Below, in pieces: positions 25,423-33,309 of a DNA stretch of 64,000 nucleotides. The notes beneath the pieces were generated by a model that saw only the letters and a program-made list of their open reading frames with translations, was not told the origin of the DNA and made no database searches. Within the stretch, counting starts at the first letter, position 1. Each line of letters opens with the position of its first letter. Position numbers and translations under genes: made by a program. Source of the stretch: CAZPDM01 sp964585305 (GTDB lineage: Bacteria; Planctomycetota; Uabimicrobiia; Uabimicrobiales; JABWCH01); the NCBI GenBank assembly GCA_964585305.1, contig CAZPDM010000007.1, positions 1 through 64,000 of the forward strand. Direction: 5' to 3'.

Positions 25423-26319
25423 CTAGTTTTCATCAATAGAAATATTTAAAATTCCTTGGAATTTTTGGAAAATAAATCTAGGCAATTGTATTAGATATGG
25501 GTCTTCTTCCTCTTGCAGCCATTCTAACAATCGTAAGAAATTTTCTTCTGACATGGACACACATCCTGCTGTAGCTTTGTTGGGTGATGTCCAAAGATGG
25601 ATAAAAAGACAGCTCCCATGATAAGCAATAGGAGGTTGTGTGTTATGTTCGATCATTAAAAACCATTTATATGCATCATCTTCCCTACGAAGATTTTCAT
25701 AAGAATTCCAATCGGATTGTGGAATGGTTCTTTGATCTAACAACTGATTATAATATTTTGATTGTGGATCATCTATTCCAAGCCAATTTTCTGTAACTTG
25801 TGTATAAGACCATTTTTTTTGACTGTCTTTGTTTTGTTGCTTATTTTCTTTTTTTGTAATATTATAACTTTCCGCATAGCCATATATTTGTTTACGAATT
25901 TGGAAAATGCCTGCAGGGCTTTTTCCATCGCCTTCTCTTTTATTTGGTGCATTGTTTTGTAAAACTTCTTGAAGATAGTCATTCTTTGTATTAGAAAACA
26001 AAGTAGATTCTTCTAATAATATGCTTTTTTTATGTAGTTGCGCACAATGGGCTAAAAATTTTTCATTAGATGGACTTTTTCCCCAACCTAAACCATTACG
26101 TCCAATTCTTACTGTCCATTTTTGCTGAACCTTCCAAGATCTTTGCTCACTACGTTCAAGGCAATATAATTCTGCTATACTGGTTTGCCAATCTTCTGAT
26201 AAAACAACAATGATACGATTTCCCCCAAAAAACATATTTGTATTTCCTACTTGTCCAAATAAAGACAATAATTCTATTCCCAGAATGAAGAAAAATAAAT
26301 ATATTATTGTAACTTTCAT
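25423..26319 (-). CDS. L,D-transpeptidase (YkuD)-like exported protein
   Basis: YkuD domains form 3-3 crosslinks in peptidoglycan or attach proteins to it, through a catalytic cysteine. The C-terminal part shows 'YHGSCLFIHLW' and 'TAGCVSMSEENFLRLLEWL', matching the HGxx...SxGC signature with Cys in TAGC. The protein is 298 residues from the chosen start at 26319 ('MKVTIIYLFFFILGIELL', a signal peptide or anchor, with GGAAAG upstream). A longer frame to 26424 would run through the repeat element at 26350-26404. The N-terminal half, with 'GRNGLGWGKSPSNEKF' and 'REGDGKSPAGIFQI', fits the family of DUF/YkuD proteins that tolerate substitutions at the last motif residue. Confidence 0.8.
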   Translation of the reverse strand: MKVTIIYLFFFILGIELLSLFGQVGNTNMFFGGNRIIVVLSEDWQTSIAELYCLERSEQRSWKVQQKWTVRIGRNGLGWGKSPSNEKFLAHCAQLHKKSILLEESTLFSNTKNDYLQEVLQNNAPNKREGDGKSPAGIFQIRKQIYGYAESYNITKKENKQQNKDSQKKWSYTQVTENWLGIDDPQSKYYNQLLDQRTIPQSDWNSYENLRREDDAYKWFLMIEHNTQPPIAYHGSCLFIHLWTSPNKATAGCVSMSEENFLRLLEWLQEEEDPYLIQLPRFIFQKFQGILNISIDEN

Positions 26320-26349
26320 AAAAAATTTCTTTCCAGTTTTAGTGTTAAA

Positions 26350-26404
26350 GATATACTCTCCGCCATAAATAAATGAAGGGTTGGCGACTTCTCTCATTTT
26401 TTTT
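26350..26404. repeat. Dispersed structured repeat, internally deleted copy C
   Basis: The left 26 or so bases match the left end of copies A and B (ACTCTCCGCCATAAATAAAT). The sequence then passes directly to a match with the right end (AAGGGTTGGCGACTTCTC, then a T run). The central inverted repeat is missing. It lies between the divergent L,D-transpeptidase-like and small lipoprotein genes. Confidence 0.65.
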
Positions 26405-26416
26405 AAGGAAATTTCT

Positions 26417-26707
26417 ATGCGCAAAAGCGTAATTCTAATTATTTTTTTACTTTTTTTTATTTTATTAACTGGTTGCTTCCGCCATGTTCATACTGTTGGC
26501 AGTGGTCCACATATTGGAAAAATTGAAGAAGAAAAACAATGGTATATTTTATGGGGTATCATGTCTTTAAATGATGTAGATGGAGGAGTAATAGCAGAAA
26601 ACACAAACTGTCGTATTACAACAGAATGCAAACCCATGGATTGTGTAATCAATTTTTTTACAGGTGTTGTAAGTATATATCGAACTAGTGTTACTGTGGA
26701 AAAATAA
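26417..26707 (+). CDS. Small Bor-like lipoprotein
   Basis: The 96-residue protein has a signal sequence ending in lipobox 'LLTGC' (Cys near residue 19). The mature part, with 'VHTVGSGPHIGKIEEEKQWYILWG', 'NDVDGG' and 'INFFTGVVSIYRTSVTVEK', resembles Bor-type small lipoproteins of bacteria and temperate phage. Function is not established for most members. I chose the ATG at 26417 because AAGGAA precedes it by 8 bases; an in-frame start at 26381 would lack a signal peptide. Pieces of a dispersed repeat lie on both sides. Confidence 0.65.
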   Translation: MRKSVILIIFLLFFILLTGCFRHVHTVGSGPHIGKIEEEKQWYILWGIMSLNDVDGGVIAENTNCRITTECKPMDCVINFFTGVVSIYRTSVTVEK

Positions 26708-26783
26708 AAAAATTCTTTATAAAAAAATTTTTTTATTGTTTTTATAAAAAAAATTTTTATTATCTTAGTAACTTTCTAAATGA

Positions 26784-26830
26784 AGTGCAAAAAATCGCCT
26801 ACCCTTTTTTAGGATGGCGATAATAGCACT
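26784..26830. repeat. Dispersed structured repeat, isolated hairpin D (inverted)
   Basis: This 47-base imperfect palindrome from AGTGC to GCACT has the arms ATCGCC...GGCGAT and is the reverse complement of the terminal hairpin of copies A and B. It follows the small lipoprotein gene and may act as its terminator. Confidence 0.7.
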
Positions 26831-26911
26831 AATAGATTGGTACTATGTTTTTTACTATTTTTGTGTCTCTTGCTATTTTGCCGAGCAAAGTAGCATCGTA
26901 GGAGAATTATA

Positions 26912-28150
26912 GTGTCTCTTCTTCCAGATACTCAGTTGCTTTCTTTAATTCAACAAGAGGAACAACGACAAGGACAGTTTTTGCGTTTGATACCTTCTGA
27001 AAACTTTGTTTCCCAAAATGTGCGCAATATATTAGGTTCAATGCTTGTCAATAAATATTCCGAAGGTTACCCAAATCAACGCTATTATGAAGGAACTGAG
27101 ATCATTGATAAAATCGAAGATCTAGCCAGAGAACGCGCTAAAAATCTATTTGGTGCAGAGCATTCTAATGTTCAGGCATACTCAGGATCTCCTGCTAACA
27201 TGGCAGTCTATTATGCATTACTTCCCAAGGGTGGAACAATTTTAGGTATGGGATTAACAGATGGTGGACATTTGACACATGGAGCAACAGTCAATTATTC
27301 CAGTCGTTATTATAAAGCTGTGTCATACCATGTTGATTCTAATACAGGATGGTTGAATATTGATGATATTCGCAAAATTGCGAAAGATTGCCATCCTGAT
27401 ATTATTATTTGTGGTGGTTCTGCATATCCTAGAATTATTGATTTCCAAGAATTTCAAAGCATAGCCCAAGAGGTAGGTGCCAAATTATTAGTTGATATGG
27501 CTCATTTTGCTGGACTTGTGGCAGCACAAGTATATCCTTCTCCCATTCAGTATGCTGATTTTGTTACAATGACAACACATAAAGTTTTGCGCGGACCTAG
27601 AGGTGCGATCATTTTATGCCGGAAACAATATGCAAAAGATATAGATCGTGCAGTTTTCCCTGGATTACAGGGAGGGCCACATAACCATACAATTGCTGCT
27701 ATTGCTATGGCATTATATGAAGCAAATACACCAGCATTTCGTAAGTATGGACAAAAAGTTGTAGAAAATGCTAAAGCTTTAGCAAATGCGCTGCTTAAAA
27801 AAGATTATAATTTAGTAAGTGGTGGGACAGATACACATTTAATGCTCATTGATCTTCGCAATAAAAAAATTTCTGGAAAAGTATTGGCACAAACATTATC
27901 AAAAGCTGGAATTATTACTAACGCAAATACAATTCCTAATGAACCTGGAAGTCCTAAAAATCCTAGTGGTTTACGTATTGGAACTCCAGGAGTAACTACT
28001 CAAGGTATGGGAGTTCAAGAGATGGAATGGATTGCAGAAAAAATTGATACAGTTGTCAAAAATTTAGATAATAATGACATTTTAGAAAAGGTTCGTGCTG
28101 AAGTCCAAGAAGTAACATTACATTTTGGAACAGAACCAAAATTTGAATAG
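26912..28150 (+). CDS. glyA: Serine hydroxymethyltransferase
   Basis: GlyA converts serine and tetrahydrofolate to glycine and 5,10-methylene-tetrahydrofolate, with PLP. The 412-residue length is normal. Signatures include 'RLIPSENFVS', 'NKYSEGYPNQRYYEG', 'DGGHLTHG', 'DMAHFAGLVAA' and the PLP lysine in 'TTHKVLRGPRG'. 'GTDTHLMLIDL' and 'SGLRIGTPGVTTQGM' also fit. The start is GTG with GGAGAA 6 bases upstream. It is monocistronic, with a hairpin before it and a dispersed repeat directly after the stop codon. Together with serC it covers much of serine-to-glycine flow. Confidence 0.97.
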   Translation: MSLLPDTQLLSLIQQEEQRQGQFLRLIPSENFVSQNVRNILGSMLVNKYSEGYPNQRYYEGTEIIDKIEDLARERAKNLFGAEHSNVQAYSGSPANMAVYYALLPKGGTILGMGLTDGGHLTHGATVNYSSRYYKAVSYHVDSNTGWLNIDDIRKIAKDCHPDIIICGGSAYPRIIDFQEFQSIAQEVGAKLLVDMAHFAGLVAAQVYPSPIQYADFVTMTTHKVLRGPRGAIILCRKQYAKDIDRAVFPGLQGGPHNHTIAAIAMALYEANTPAFRKYGQKVVENAKALANALLKKDYNLVSGGTDTHLMLIDLRNKKISGKVLAQTLSKAGIITNANTIPNEPGSPKNPSGLRIGTPGVTTQGMGVQEMEWIAEKIDTVVKNLDNNDILEKVRAEVQEVTLHFGTEPKFE

Positions 28151-28242
28151 ATGAATAGACAAAAGTTTTTGGACTAAAAAATATGCACTGCATGGACGAG
28201 TGCAATTGAGATAACTAAATTATGTCTAACAATTTTGTTGAC
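28151..28242. repeat. Two-part dispersed repeat, short copy
   Basis: The 36-bp left block and 54-bp right block are separated by only 2 bases, immediately after the glyA stop codon. Both are identical to blocks at 13169-13204 and 13310-13363. Confidence 0.85.
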
Positions 28243-28327
28243 AGACCACTTAATTTTCCTTAAAAAATTTATTATTATTGCTTGCCGATAGAGGCAAGCA
28301 AATTCCAATTTTGTAAGGAGAAAAAAT

Positions 28328-29857
28328 TTGAGTAATAAAATTTTATATATCCTATTCTTGTATATTATAGGATGTATGCAACAAGAAATGGATCATCAAA
28401 TCTTAAATGATAATGCACAAAAACAAACTGAAGTATCCGATGTACAACAGAGATCCATACCAAAAGCAGATATTCAAAATCATGAACCAATACAATCAAT
28501 AAATACAATAGATAGCGAATCCTCAATTCCACTAGATAGTCAAACAATATACACGAAAAATAATGAATTATCCACTTCGACAAATCCAGAAAATAATGAA
28601 CAAGCAATTTCAACAAATATTCCAGATAACAAACAAGTATTCTTAGAAAATACACAAACATCCTCAGTAAATATTCAAAACAATGAAAGCCATTTTACCT
28701 TAAATACTCAAGAAAGTAAACAAGAGCTGCAAAATATCAACGTTTTAGAAAAAAATGAGAGAACTTTTTTAGAAGAAATTCCTGAAGAAATTGACAAAGA
28801 AGTTTTCCTGAAAAAACAAAATTATATCATAAAAAACAAAATTATCATTCATCCTAGCGGAATATTAAATCTTTCTCCTGGAACTAAATTGGAGTTTAGA
28901 GAATCAGGAATTGTTTGTTATGGACATATTCTTGCAAAAGGAACAGCCGAAGAACCCATCGAATTTACAAGTAAAGAAGGCTGGGATAACATAATAATAT
29001 ATGGAAGTAAAGCAAAAGGAGTTTTCCATTATTGTCATATTTCAAAAGGTTTAGGAATTCCAGTATTTTTAGATGACAATAAATATATTTTATTCAAGGG
29101 CAATAAAATTGCTGGTGGAGCAATTCTTTTTGCAGAATCATGTACCGGAGAAATTCAACATTGCAAAATCAGCCAAAATGGTGAAAACGCAATCGAGATT
29201 CTTTCGGCTAAAGAAGTTATAGTATCTAGTTCTGAAATTATTAAAAATAAAGGAAATGGAATTGTTTGTGAAAATAGCACAATTAAAATAATTTCAAATA
29301 AAATTTGTGAAAACTCCTTGAGTGGTTTTTTAGCACTAGAAAAAAGCGAAGGTGTCCTCCTTCAAAATGATTTTGTAGCAAACAAAAATGCTGGCATATT
29401 CATTCAAAATTATAGCAAATTTGACATTCTAGAAAATAATTTTTTCTATAACAAATTAGGCATTTTTCTCATAGGGCTAAGTACATCTCTTATTGAGAAT
29501 AATAGTGTTCAACAAAATATGTACTACGGAATTTTCTGTTGCAATAATAGTGAAAGTAAAATTCACAAAAATGTTATTCTAGGAAATTTAATAAGCGGGA
29601 TAGCACTAGAACAACGCGCACGTTCTACTATTACTAGCAATAAAATTCAAAAGAACAAATATGCTGGAATAACTATTTTAAATGATGTGATTGTACATAT
29701 CTCAGATAATATTATAAGTGATAGTGAATATGTGTTGTATAGAGAGCAAACAGCAAAAACTGTTTTAGATAACAACACTGTTATAAATTGTCAAGAAAAT
29801 GAAGGTATTGGAATCCCAAGTTTCTTAGTAAAAGAAAACTTGGGGCAAAAAAAATAA
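28328..29857 (+). CDS. Lipoprotein with right-handed parallel beta-helix (NosD-like) repeats
   Basis: The start is TTG with AAGGAG 7 bases upstream; the next internal ATG would lose the signal sequence. A lipobox 'YIIGC' follows (Cys about 16). A Thr/Asn/Gln-rich linker extends to about residue 150. The remaining 350 residues consist of tandem strands of about 20-24 residues with Asn ladders, for example 'NKICENSLSGFLALEKSEG', 'NDFVANKNAGIFIQNYSK' and 'NVILGNLISGIALEQRARS'. This fits the NosD/periplasmic copper-binding type or surface polysaccharide-modifying beta-helix proteins. No catalytic residues of a lyase were recognised. It sits at the cell surface or in the periplasm by inference. 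Confidence 0.75.
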   Translation: MSNKILYILFLYIIGCMQQEMDHQILNDNAQKQTEVSDVQQRSIPKADIQNHEPIQSINTIDSESSIPLDSQTIYTKNNELSTSTNPENNEQAISTNIPDNKQVFLENTQTSSVNIQNNESHFTLNTQESKQELQNINVLEKNERTFLEEIPEEIDKEVFLKKQNYIIKNKIIIHPSGILNLSPGTKLEFRESGIVCYGHILAKGTAEEPIEFTSKEGWDNIIIYGSKAKGVFHYCHISKGLGIPVFLDDNKYILFKGNKIAGGAILFAESCTGEIQHCKISQNGENAIEILSAKEVIVSSSEIIKNKGNGIVCENSTIKIISNKICENSLSGFLALEKSEGVLLQNDFVANKNAGIFIQNYSKFDILENNFFYNKLGIFLIGLSTSLIENNSVQQNMYYGIFCCNNSESKIHKNVILGNLISGIALEQRARSTITSNKIQKNKYAGITILNDVIVHISDNIISDSEYVLYREQTAKTVLDNNTVINCQENEGIGIPSFLVKENLGQKK

Positions 29858-29873
29858 AAATTTCATTTTTTTA

Positions 29874-29901
29874 TTGACTTTTTTTCTTAAAATGGTAAAA
29901 T
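29874..29901 (+). promoter_or_regulatory. Promoter for tRNA-Gly
   Basis: TTGACT (29874-29879) and TAAAAT (29896-29901), separated by 16 bases, lie 22 bases before the tRNA. Confidence 0.7.
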
Positions 29902-29923
29902 AAACCTCACTTATTATATTTTT

Positions 29924-29995
29924 GCGGGCGTAGCTCAGTGGTAGAGCATCAGCTTCCCAAGCTGGCTGTCGAGGGTTCAAATCCCTTCACCCGCT
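29924..29995 (+). tRNA. tRNA-Gly (anticodon CCC)
   Basis: A full cloverleaf is visible: D arm GCTCAGTGGTAGAGC, anticodon stem TCAGC/GCTGG around loop TTCCCAA (anticodon CCC, codon GGG), and T arm GAGGG-TTCAAAT-CCCTT. The acceptor stem GCGGGCG / CACCCGC has one C-A mismatch at pair 6-67. CCA is not encoded and must be added after transcription. Confidence 0.92.
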
Positions 29996-30001
29996 TCTTT
30001 T

Positions 30002-30037
30002 AATACCAACGTTTTTACTAACGTTGGTATTTTTTTT
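30002..30037 (+). terminator. Terminator after tRNA-Gly
   Basis: An 11-bp perfect stem (AATACCAACGT / ACGTTGGTATT) with an 8-base loop is followed by T residues. Confidence 0.85.
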
Positions 30038-30122
30038 ATATTTTATTATTTATATTTTTTTGGGTATAACTATATACATATCAATATAATAAAAAAAATA
30101 TAAAAAAAAACAAAAAAAAAGT

Positions 30123-30151
30123 TTGACAAATAAGTAATTAAATACTAAAAT
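30123..30151 (+). promoter_or_regulatory. Consensus promoter for hcp
   Basis: TTGACA (30123-30128) and TAAAAT (30146-30151) with exactly 17 bases between them. The predicted leader before hcp is about 110 bases and holds a perfect inverted repeat at 30159-30188. Confidence 0.8.
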
Positions 30152-30158
30152 ATTCTTT

Positions 30159-30188
30159 AGATAAAAAGATATATTTTCCTTTTTATCT
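30159..30188 (+). promoter_or_regulatory. Perfect inverted repeat at the hcp transcription start
   Basis: The arms AGATAAAAAG and CTTTTTATCT (10 bp, 10-base loop) begin 8 bases after the -10 box. The position fits a repressor operator or a 5' mRNA hairpin. There is no T run, so a simple terminator is unlikely. Confidence 0.5.
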
Positions 30189-30267
30189 TTAAAAATAGTT
30201 ATTTATTTTGTATAAATGTATTTAGTAGTTAAAAACTAATGATAATTTAAATTTAAGGAAAAAAATT

Positions 30268-31920
30268 ATGGGTATGTTTTGTTATCAATGTGAACAAACT
30301 GTTGGCGGTAAAGGTTGCAATATTGCTGGTGTTTGCGGAAAAGACGCAGAGACAGCAACTTTACAAGATTTATTAGGCTATGGCGTTAAAGGCCTAGCAA
30401 TGTATGCTCATCGTCTTCGTGCTATGGGTGTAAAAAATCATAATTGGGATGTTTTTACAGTTGAAGCACTTTTTACTACAATAACAAATGTAAACTTTGA
30501 CGCTCAGCGTATTCAATCTTTGTTGAAGATTCTTTCTAAACATCTTGAAGATGCTCGCAAAATTTATACTGAAACCTGTACAAAAGTTGGAAAAACTCTG
30601 GAAAATCTTAATGGGCCAGCACAATGGGTTATTGCAGAAGATATCAAAGGCTCTGTTCAAGATGGAGAAAAAATTGGTATTCAATCTCGCATCAAAACAC
30701 TTGGAGAAGATCGAGCAGGTCTTCAAGAATTGATTTTGTATGGTCTTAAAGGAATGGCAGCATACGCAGATCATGCTAAAGTTTTAGGAAAAGAAGATGA
30801 TACAATTTATGCTTTCTTTTATGAAGCCCTAGACTTTTTAACCAAAGAAAATCCGAGCTTAGATGAACTCGTATCAATGACAATGAAAGTTGGCGAAGTC
30901 AATCTTAAAGTAATGGGACTTTTGGACGCTGCAAACACAGGAACTTACGGGCATCCTGTTCCTACTCAAGTTCGTATTAGTCCAGTAAAAGGGAAAGCAA
31001 TTCTTGTTTCTGGCCACGATCTTAAAGATTTAGATATGCTTCTTCAACAAACTGCTGGGAAGGGTATAAATATTTATACACATGGTGAAATGCTTCCTTG
31101 CCATGGTTATCCAAAATTGAAAAAATATCCTCATCTTGTTGGAAATTATGGTGGTGCATGGCAAGATCAAGCCCGTGAATTTGATGAATTCCCTGGCGCG
31201 ATTTTGATGACTACGAATTGTATCCAACGCCCAAGAGAATCTTATAAAAGCCGAATCTTTACCAGTGGATTGGTAGCATGGCCAGGCGTAACTCATATCG
31301 CAAACGGAGACTTTACTCCTGTTATTGAAGCTGCACTTAAAGCTCCAGGTTTTGAACAAAATGTAACTCCAGAAAAGAGCATTCTTGTTGGATTCGGACA
31401 TGAAGCTGTTATGAGTGTAGCTGGTAAAGTGATTGATGCCGTAAAATCTGGAGCTGTTAAACATTTCTTCCTTATCGGCGGTTGTGATGGTGCTAAGAGT
31501 GGTCGTAATTATTATACCCAATTTGCAGAAGCTGTTCCTAAAGATTGCGTCATTCTTACCTTAGCCTGCGGAAAATATCGCTTCAACAAGCTCGATTTTG
31601 GTGATATTGGCGGTATTCCACGCTTACTTGATATTGGACAATGTAATGATGCTTACTCTGCAATCCAAATTGCAGTTGCTTTAGCTAATGCATTCAATAC
31701 AGATGTTAACCATCTACCTCTTTCTATGATTCTTTCTTGGTACGAACAAAAGGCCGTTTGCATTTTATTAACCTTGCTCTACTTAGGAATTAAAAACATA
31801 CGACTTGGTCCAACCTTGCCAGCATTTGTTTCGCCTGCTGTACTCAATGTTCTTGTTCAAAAATTCAACATCCAACCTATTACCACTGTGCAAAGTGATC
31901 TTAAAGCCATCCTTGGTTAA
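30268..31920 (+). CDS. hcp: Hydroxylamine reductase (hybrid cluster protein)
   Basis: Hcp carries a 4Fe cluster and a hybrid Fe-S-O cluster and is linked to nitric oxide or hydroxylamine detoxification under low oxygen. The 550-residue length is normal. The N-terminal cysteines are Cys5, Cys8, Cys17 and Cys23 in 'MFCYQCEQ...GCNIAGVCGK', the class I pattern C-x2-C-x8-C-x5-C. Hybrid-cluster ligands appear in 'SGHDLKDL', 'THGEMLPCHGYP', 'TNCIQRP', 'GGCDGAKSG', 'LACGKYRFN', 'IGQCNDAYSA' and 'WYEQKAVCI'. No partner reductase Hcr is adjacent. It has its own strong promoter and terminator. A low-oxygen lifestyle is suggested. Confidence 0.96.
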   Translation: MGMFCYQCEQTVGGKGCNIAGVCGKDAETATLQDLLGYGVKGLAMYAHRLRAMGVKNHNWDVFTVEALFTTITNVNFDAQRIQSLLKILSKHLEDARKIYTETCTKVGKTLENLNGPAQWVIAEDIKGSVQDGEKIGIQSRIKTLGEDRAGLQELILYGLKGMAAYADHAKVLGKEDDTIYAFFYEALDFLTKENPSLDELVSMTMKVGEVNLKVMGLLDAANTGTYGHPVPTQVRISPVKGKAILVSGHDLKDLDMLLQQTAGKGINIYTHGEMLPCHGYPKLKKYPHLVGNYGGAWQDQAREFDEFPGAILMTTNCIQRPRESYKSRIFTSGLVAWPGVTHIANGDFTPVIEAALKAPGFEQNVTPEKSILVGFGHEAVMSVAGKVIDAVKSGAVKHFFLIGGCDGAKSGRNYYTQFAEAVPKDCVILTLACGKYRFNKLDFGDIGGIPRLLDIGQCNDAYSAIQIAVALANAFNTDVNHLPLSMILSWYEQKAVCILLTLLYLGIKNIRLGPTLPAFVSPAVLNVLVQKFNIQPITTVQSDLKAILG

Positions 31921-31947
31921 GTAAAAATTAGTTGTCTAAAATCTCAT

Positions 31948-31985
31948 AAAACACGCTTACAATTTTTGTAAGCGTGTTTTTTTGT
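31948..31985 (+). terminator. hcp terminator
   Basis: A 15-bp perfect stem (AAAACACGCTTACAA / TTGTAAGCGTGTTTT) with a 3-base loop is followed by a T run. On the opposite strand it can also serve the convergent lipoprotein gene. Confidence 0.9.
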
Positions 31986-31999
31986 AAATGTTTTTTTAG

Positions 32000-33229
32000 T
32001 TAAAAACTATATCCGCTTGCTTTGAGACATTGACGAACATCTGTATTTTTAGAAAACTCAATAAATTTTTTTACAAGATCACCTTCAGTATTTTCTTTAA
32101 AGAATAAATATAAAGGATAACGAATAGGATATTCATTTTGGCTTGGTCCAAAACCATTTATTTTTAAAATTTTGATATTAGTTAATTCTGGTTTTTGTTT
32201 AAGATATGCATAACTAATAAATCCTATTGCATAGACATTTCCAGAAACCTTTTGGAGAATTTCTTGTTCATCTATACATTCTAGCATATCTGCTAAAAAT
32301 CCTGTATAGTTTGCAAGAATATCTTGTTGCATAATGCTACATTCTCCTGTATCGTTTTTTCGACCGCATAAAATAATTTGTCCAGAAATATTGGATGTAA
32401 TTTCTTCCCAATTATTTTGTTCTCCACTATAAATTTTTCCTAGCTCTTCTTTAGTAATTTCTGTAACAGGGTTTTGAACATGAACAATAATTGCCAAAGA
32501 ATCGTTTCCTAATTCAACCTTTTGAGCTTCTTGAGATGGCATAGAAGAAATAGCAAGGTGATATTTACTATCATTATCTTGAACTTTTTCTGTACATTCT
32601 GCACTTGGAAAATATGATATTTCTAAAGAAACATGTGGGTATATCTTTTTCCAAGCTATTGATAACTTATCTATAAGTTGTTGAGAATTATTTGCTCCAA
32701 GTAAATATAAATTTCCTTGTAAAGTATCATCAAGAACTTTAATAACTTTATTATTAGTTAAACTATTTTTTTCTTTGGAAATTTTATTCGCATTCATTTT
32801 ATGAGAAGAAGAAAAATTATTCTGATTATCTTTTATATTTTCATTTTCTGATATATTTTCAATCTCAGGTACTTCTATTGGGATTGCAAATTCTATAGGG
32901 GGATTTTCCTCTTTGGTATTTTTTAAATTATCTTTTTCATTAGAAGTTGGCTGAGCAATATTTGAATTTTGGCTATAATGTTTATTATTATAATCTTTCT
33001 TATTTTGCAAAGAATCATTTTTTCCAGAAATACCATCAAACGAAATATTTTTACGATTAGGATTTGAAGAAAAATTTTTTGGTTTTTCTATTTCCTCACT
33101 TGTAAGAATTTCTTTTGTTGGTTCTTCTGTTGTTTTTTTTATCTCTTGTGTAGGAATAGCATTTGAATTACTAAATTTATCCTGACATCCCATCATTAAA
33201 ATAAATAAAAAAAGAATATATATTTTCAT
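32000..33229 (-). CDS. PstS-like substrate-binding lipoprotein with an Asn/Lys/Glu-rich linker
   Basis: The 409-residue protein has a lipobox 'LMMGC' (Cys near residue 15). A low-complexity linker rich in Asn, Lys, Ser and Glu extends to about residue 165. The C-terminal ~240 residues match the phosphate-binding-protein-like fold: 'GNLYLLGANNSQQLIDKLS', 'LAISSMPSQEA', 'SLAIIVHVQNPV', 'EITKEELGKIYSGEQNNWEEI', 'CGRKNDTG', 'VYAIGFISYAYL' and 'PIRYPLYLFF'. This is the PstS type. No phosphate ABC transporter genes are nearby, so it may be a surface or sensory binder instead. Confidence 0.78.
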   Translation of the reverse strand: MKIYILFLFILMMGCQDKFSNSNAIPTQEIKKTTEEPTKEILTSEEIEKPKNFSSNPNRKNISFDGISGKNDSLQNKKDYNNKHYSQNSNIAQPTSNEKDNLKNTKEENPPIEFAIPIEVPEIENISENENIKDNQNNFSSSHKMNANKISKEKNSLTNNKVIKVLDDTLQGNLYLLGANNSQQLIDKLSIAWKKIYPHVSLEISYFPSAECTEKVQDNDSKYHLAISSMPSQEAQKVELGNDSLAIIVHVQNPVTEITKEELGKIYSGEQNNWEEITSNISGQIILCGRKNDTGECSIMQQDILANYTGFLADMLECIDEQEILQKVSGNVYAIGFISYAYLKQKPELTNIKILKINGFGPSQNEYPIRYPLYLFFKENTEGDLVKKFIEFSKNTDVRQCLKASGYSF

Positions 33230-33267
33230 AATTTTTCCACCTAAAAATTATCAATATCAATAACACA

Positions 33268-33289
33268 AACGGCAGCTTAAGCTGCCGTT
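33268..33289 (-). terminator. Hairpin terminator of the CsgG/FlgO-like gene
   Basis: A perfect 22-bp palindrome (half AACGGCAGCTT) lies between the stop codon of the upstream minus-strand gene and the PstS-like gene. Confidence 0.55.
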
Positions 33290-33309
33290 AAACAATAAAA
33301 TAAAATCAG

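Noticed and set aside
26708..26783. Runs of TTTATAAAAAAA as a possible small tandem repeat array
   Set aside because: It is two imperfect AT-rich stretches only, consistent with the base composition. There is no spacer pattern, so it is neither CRISPR nor a true tandem array.
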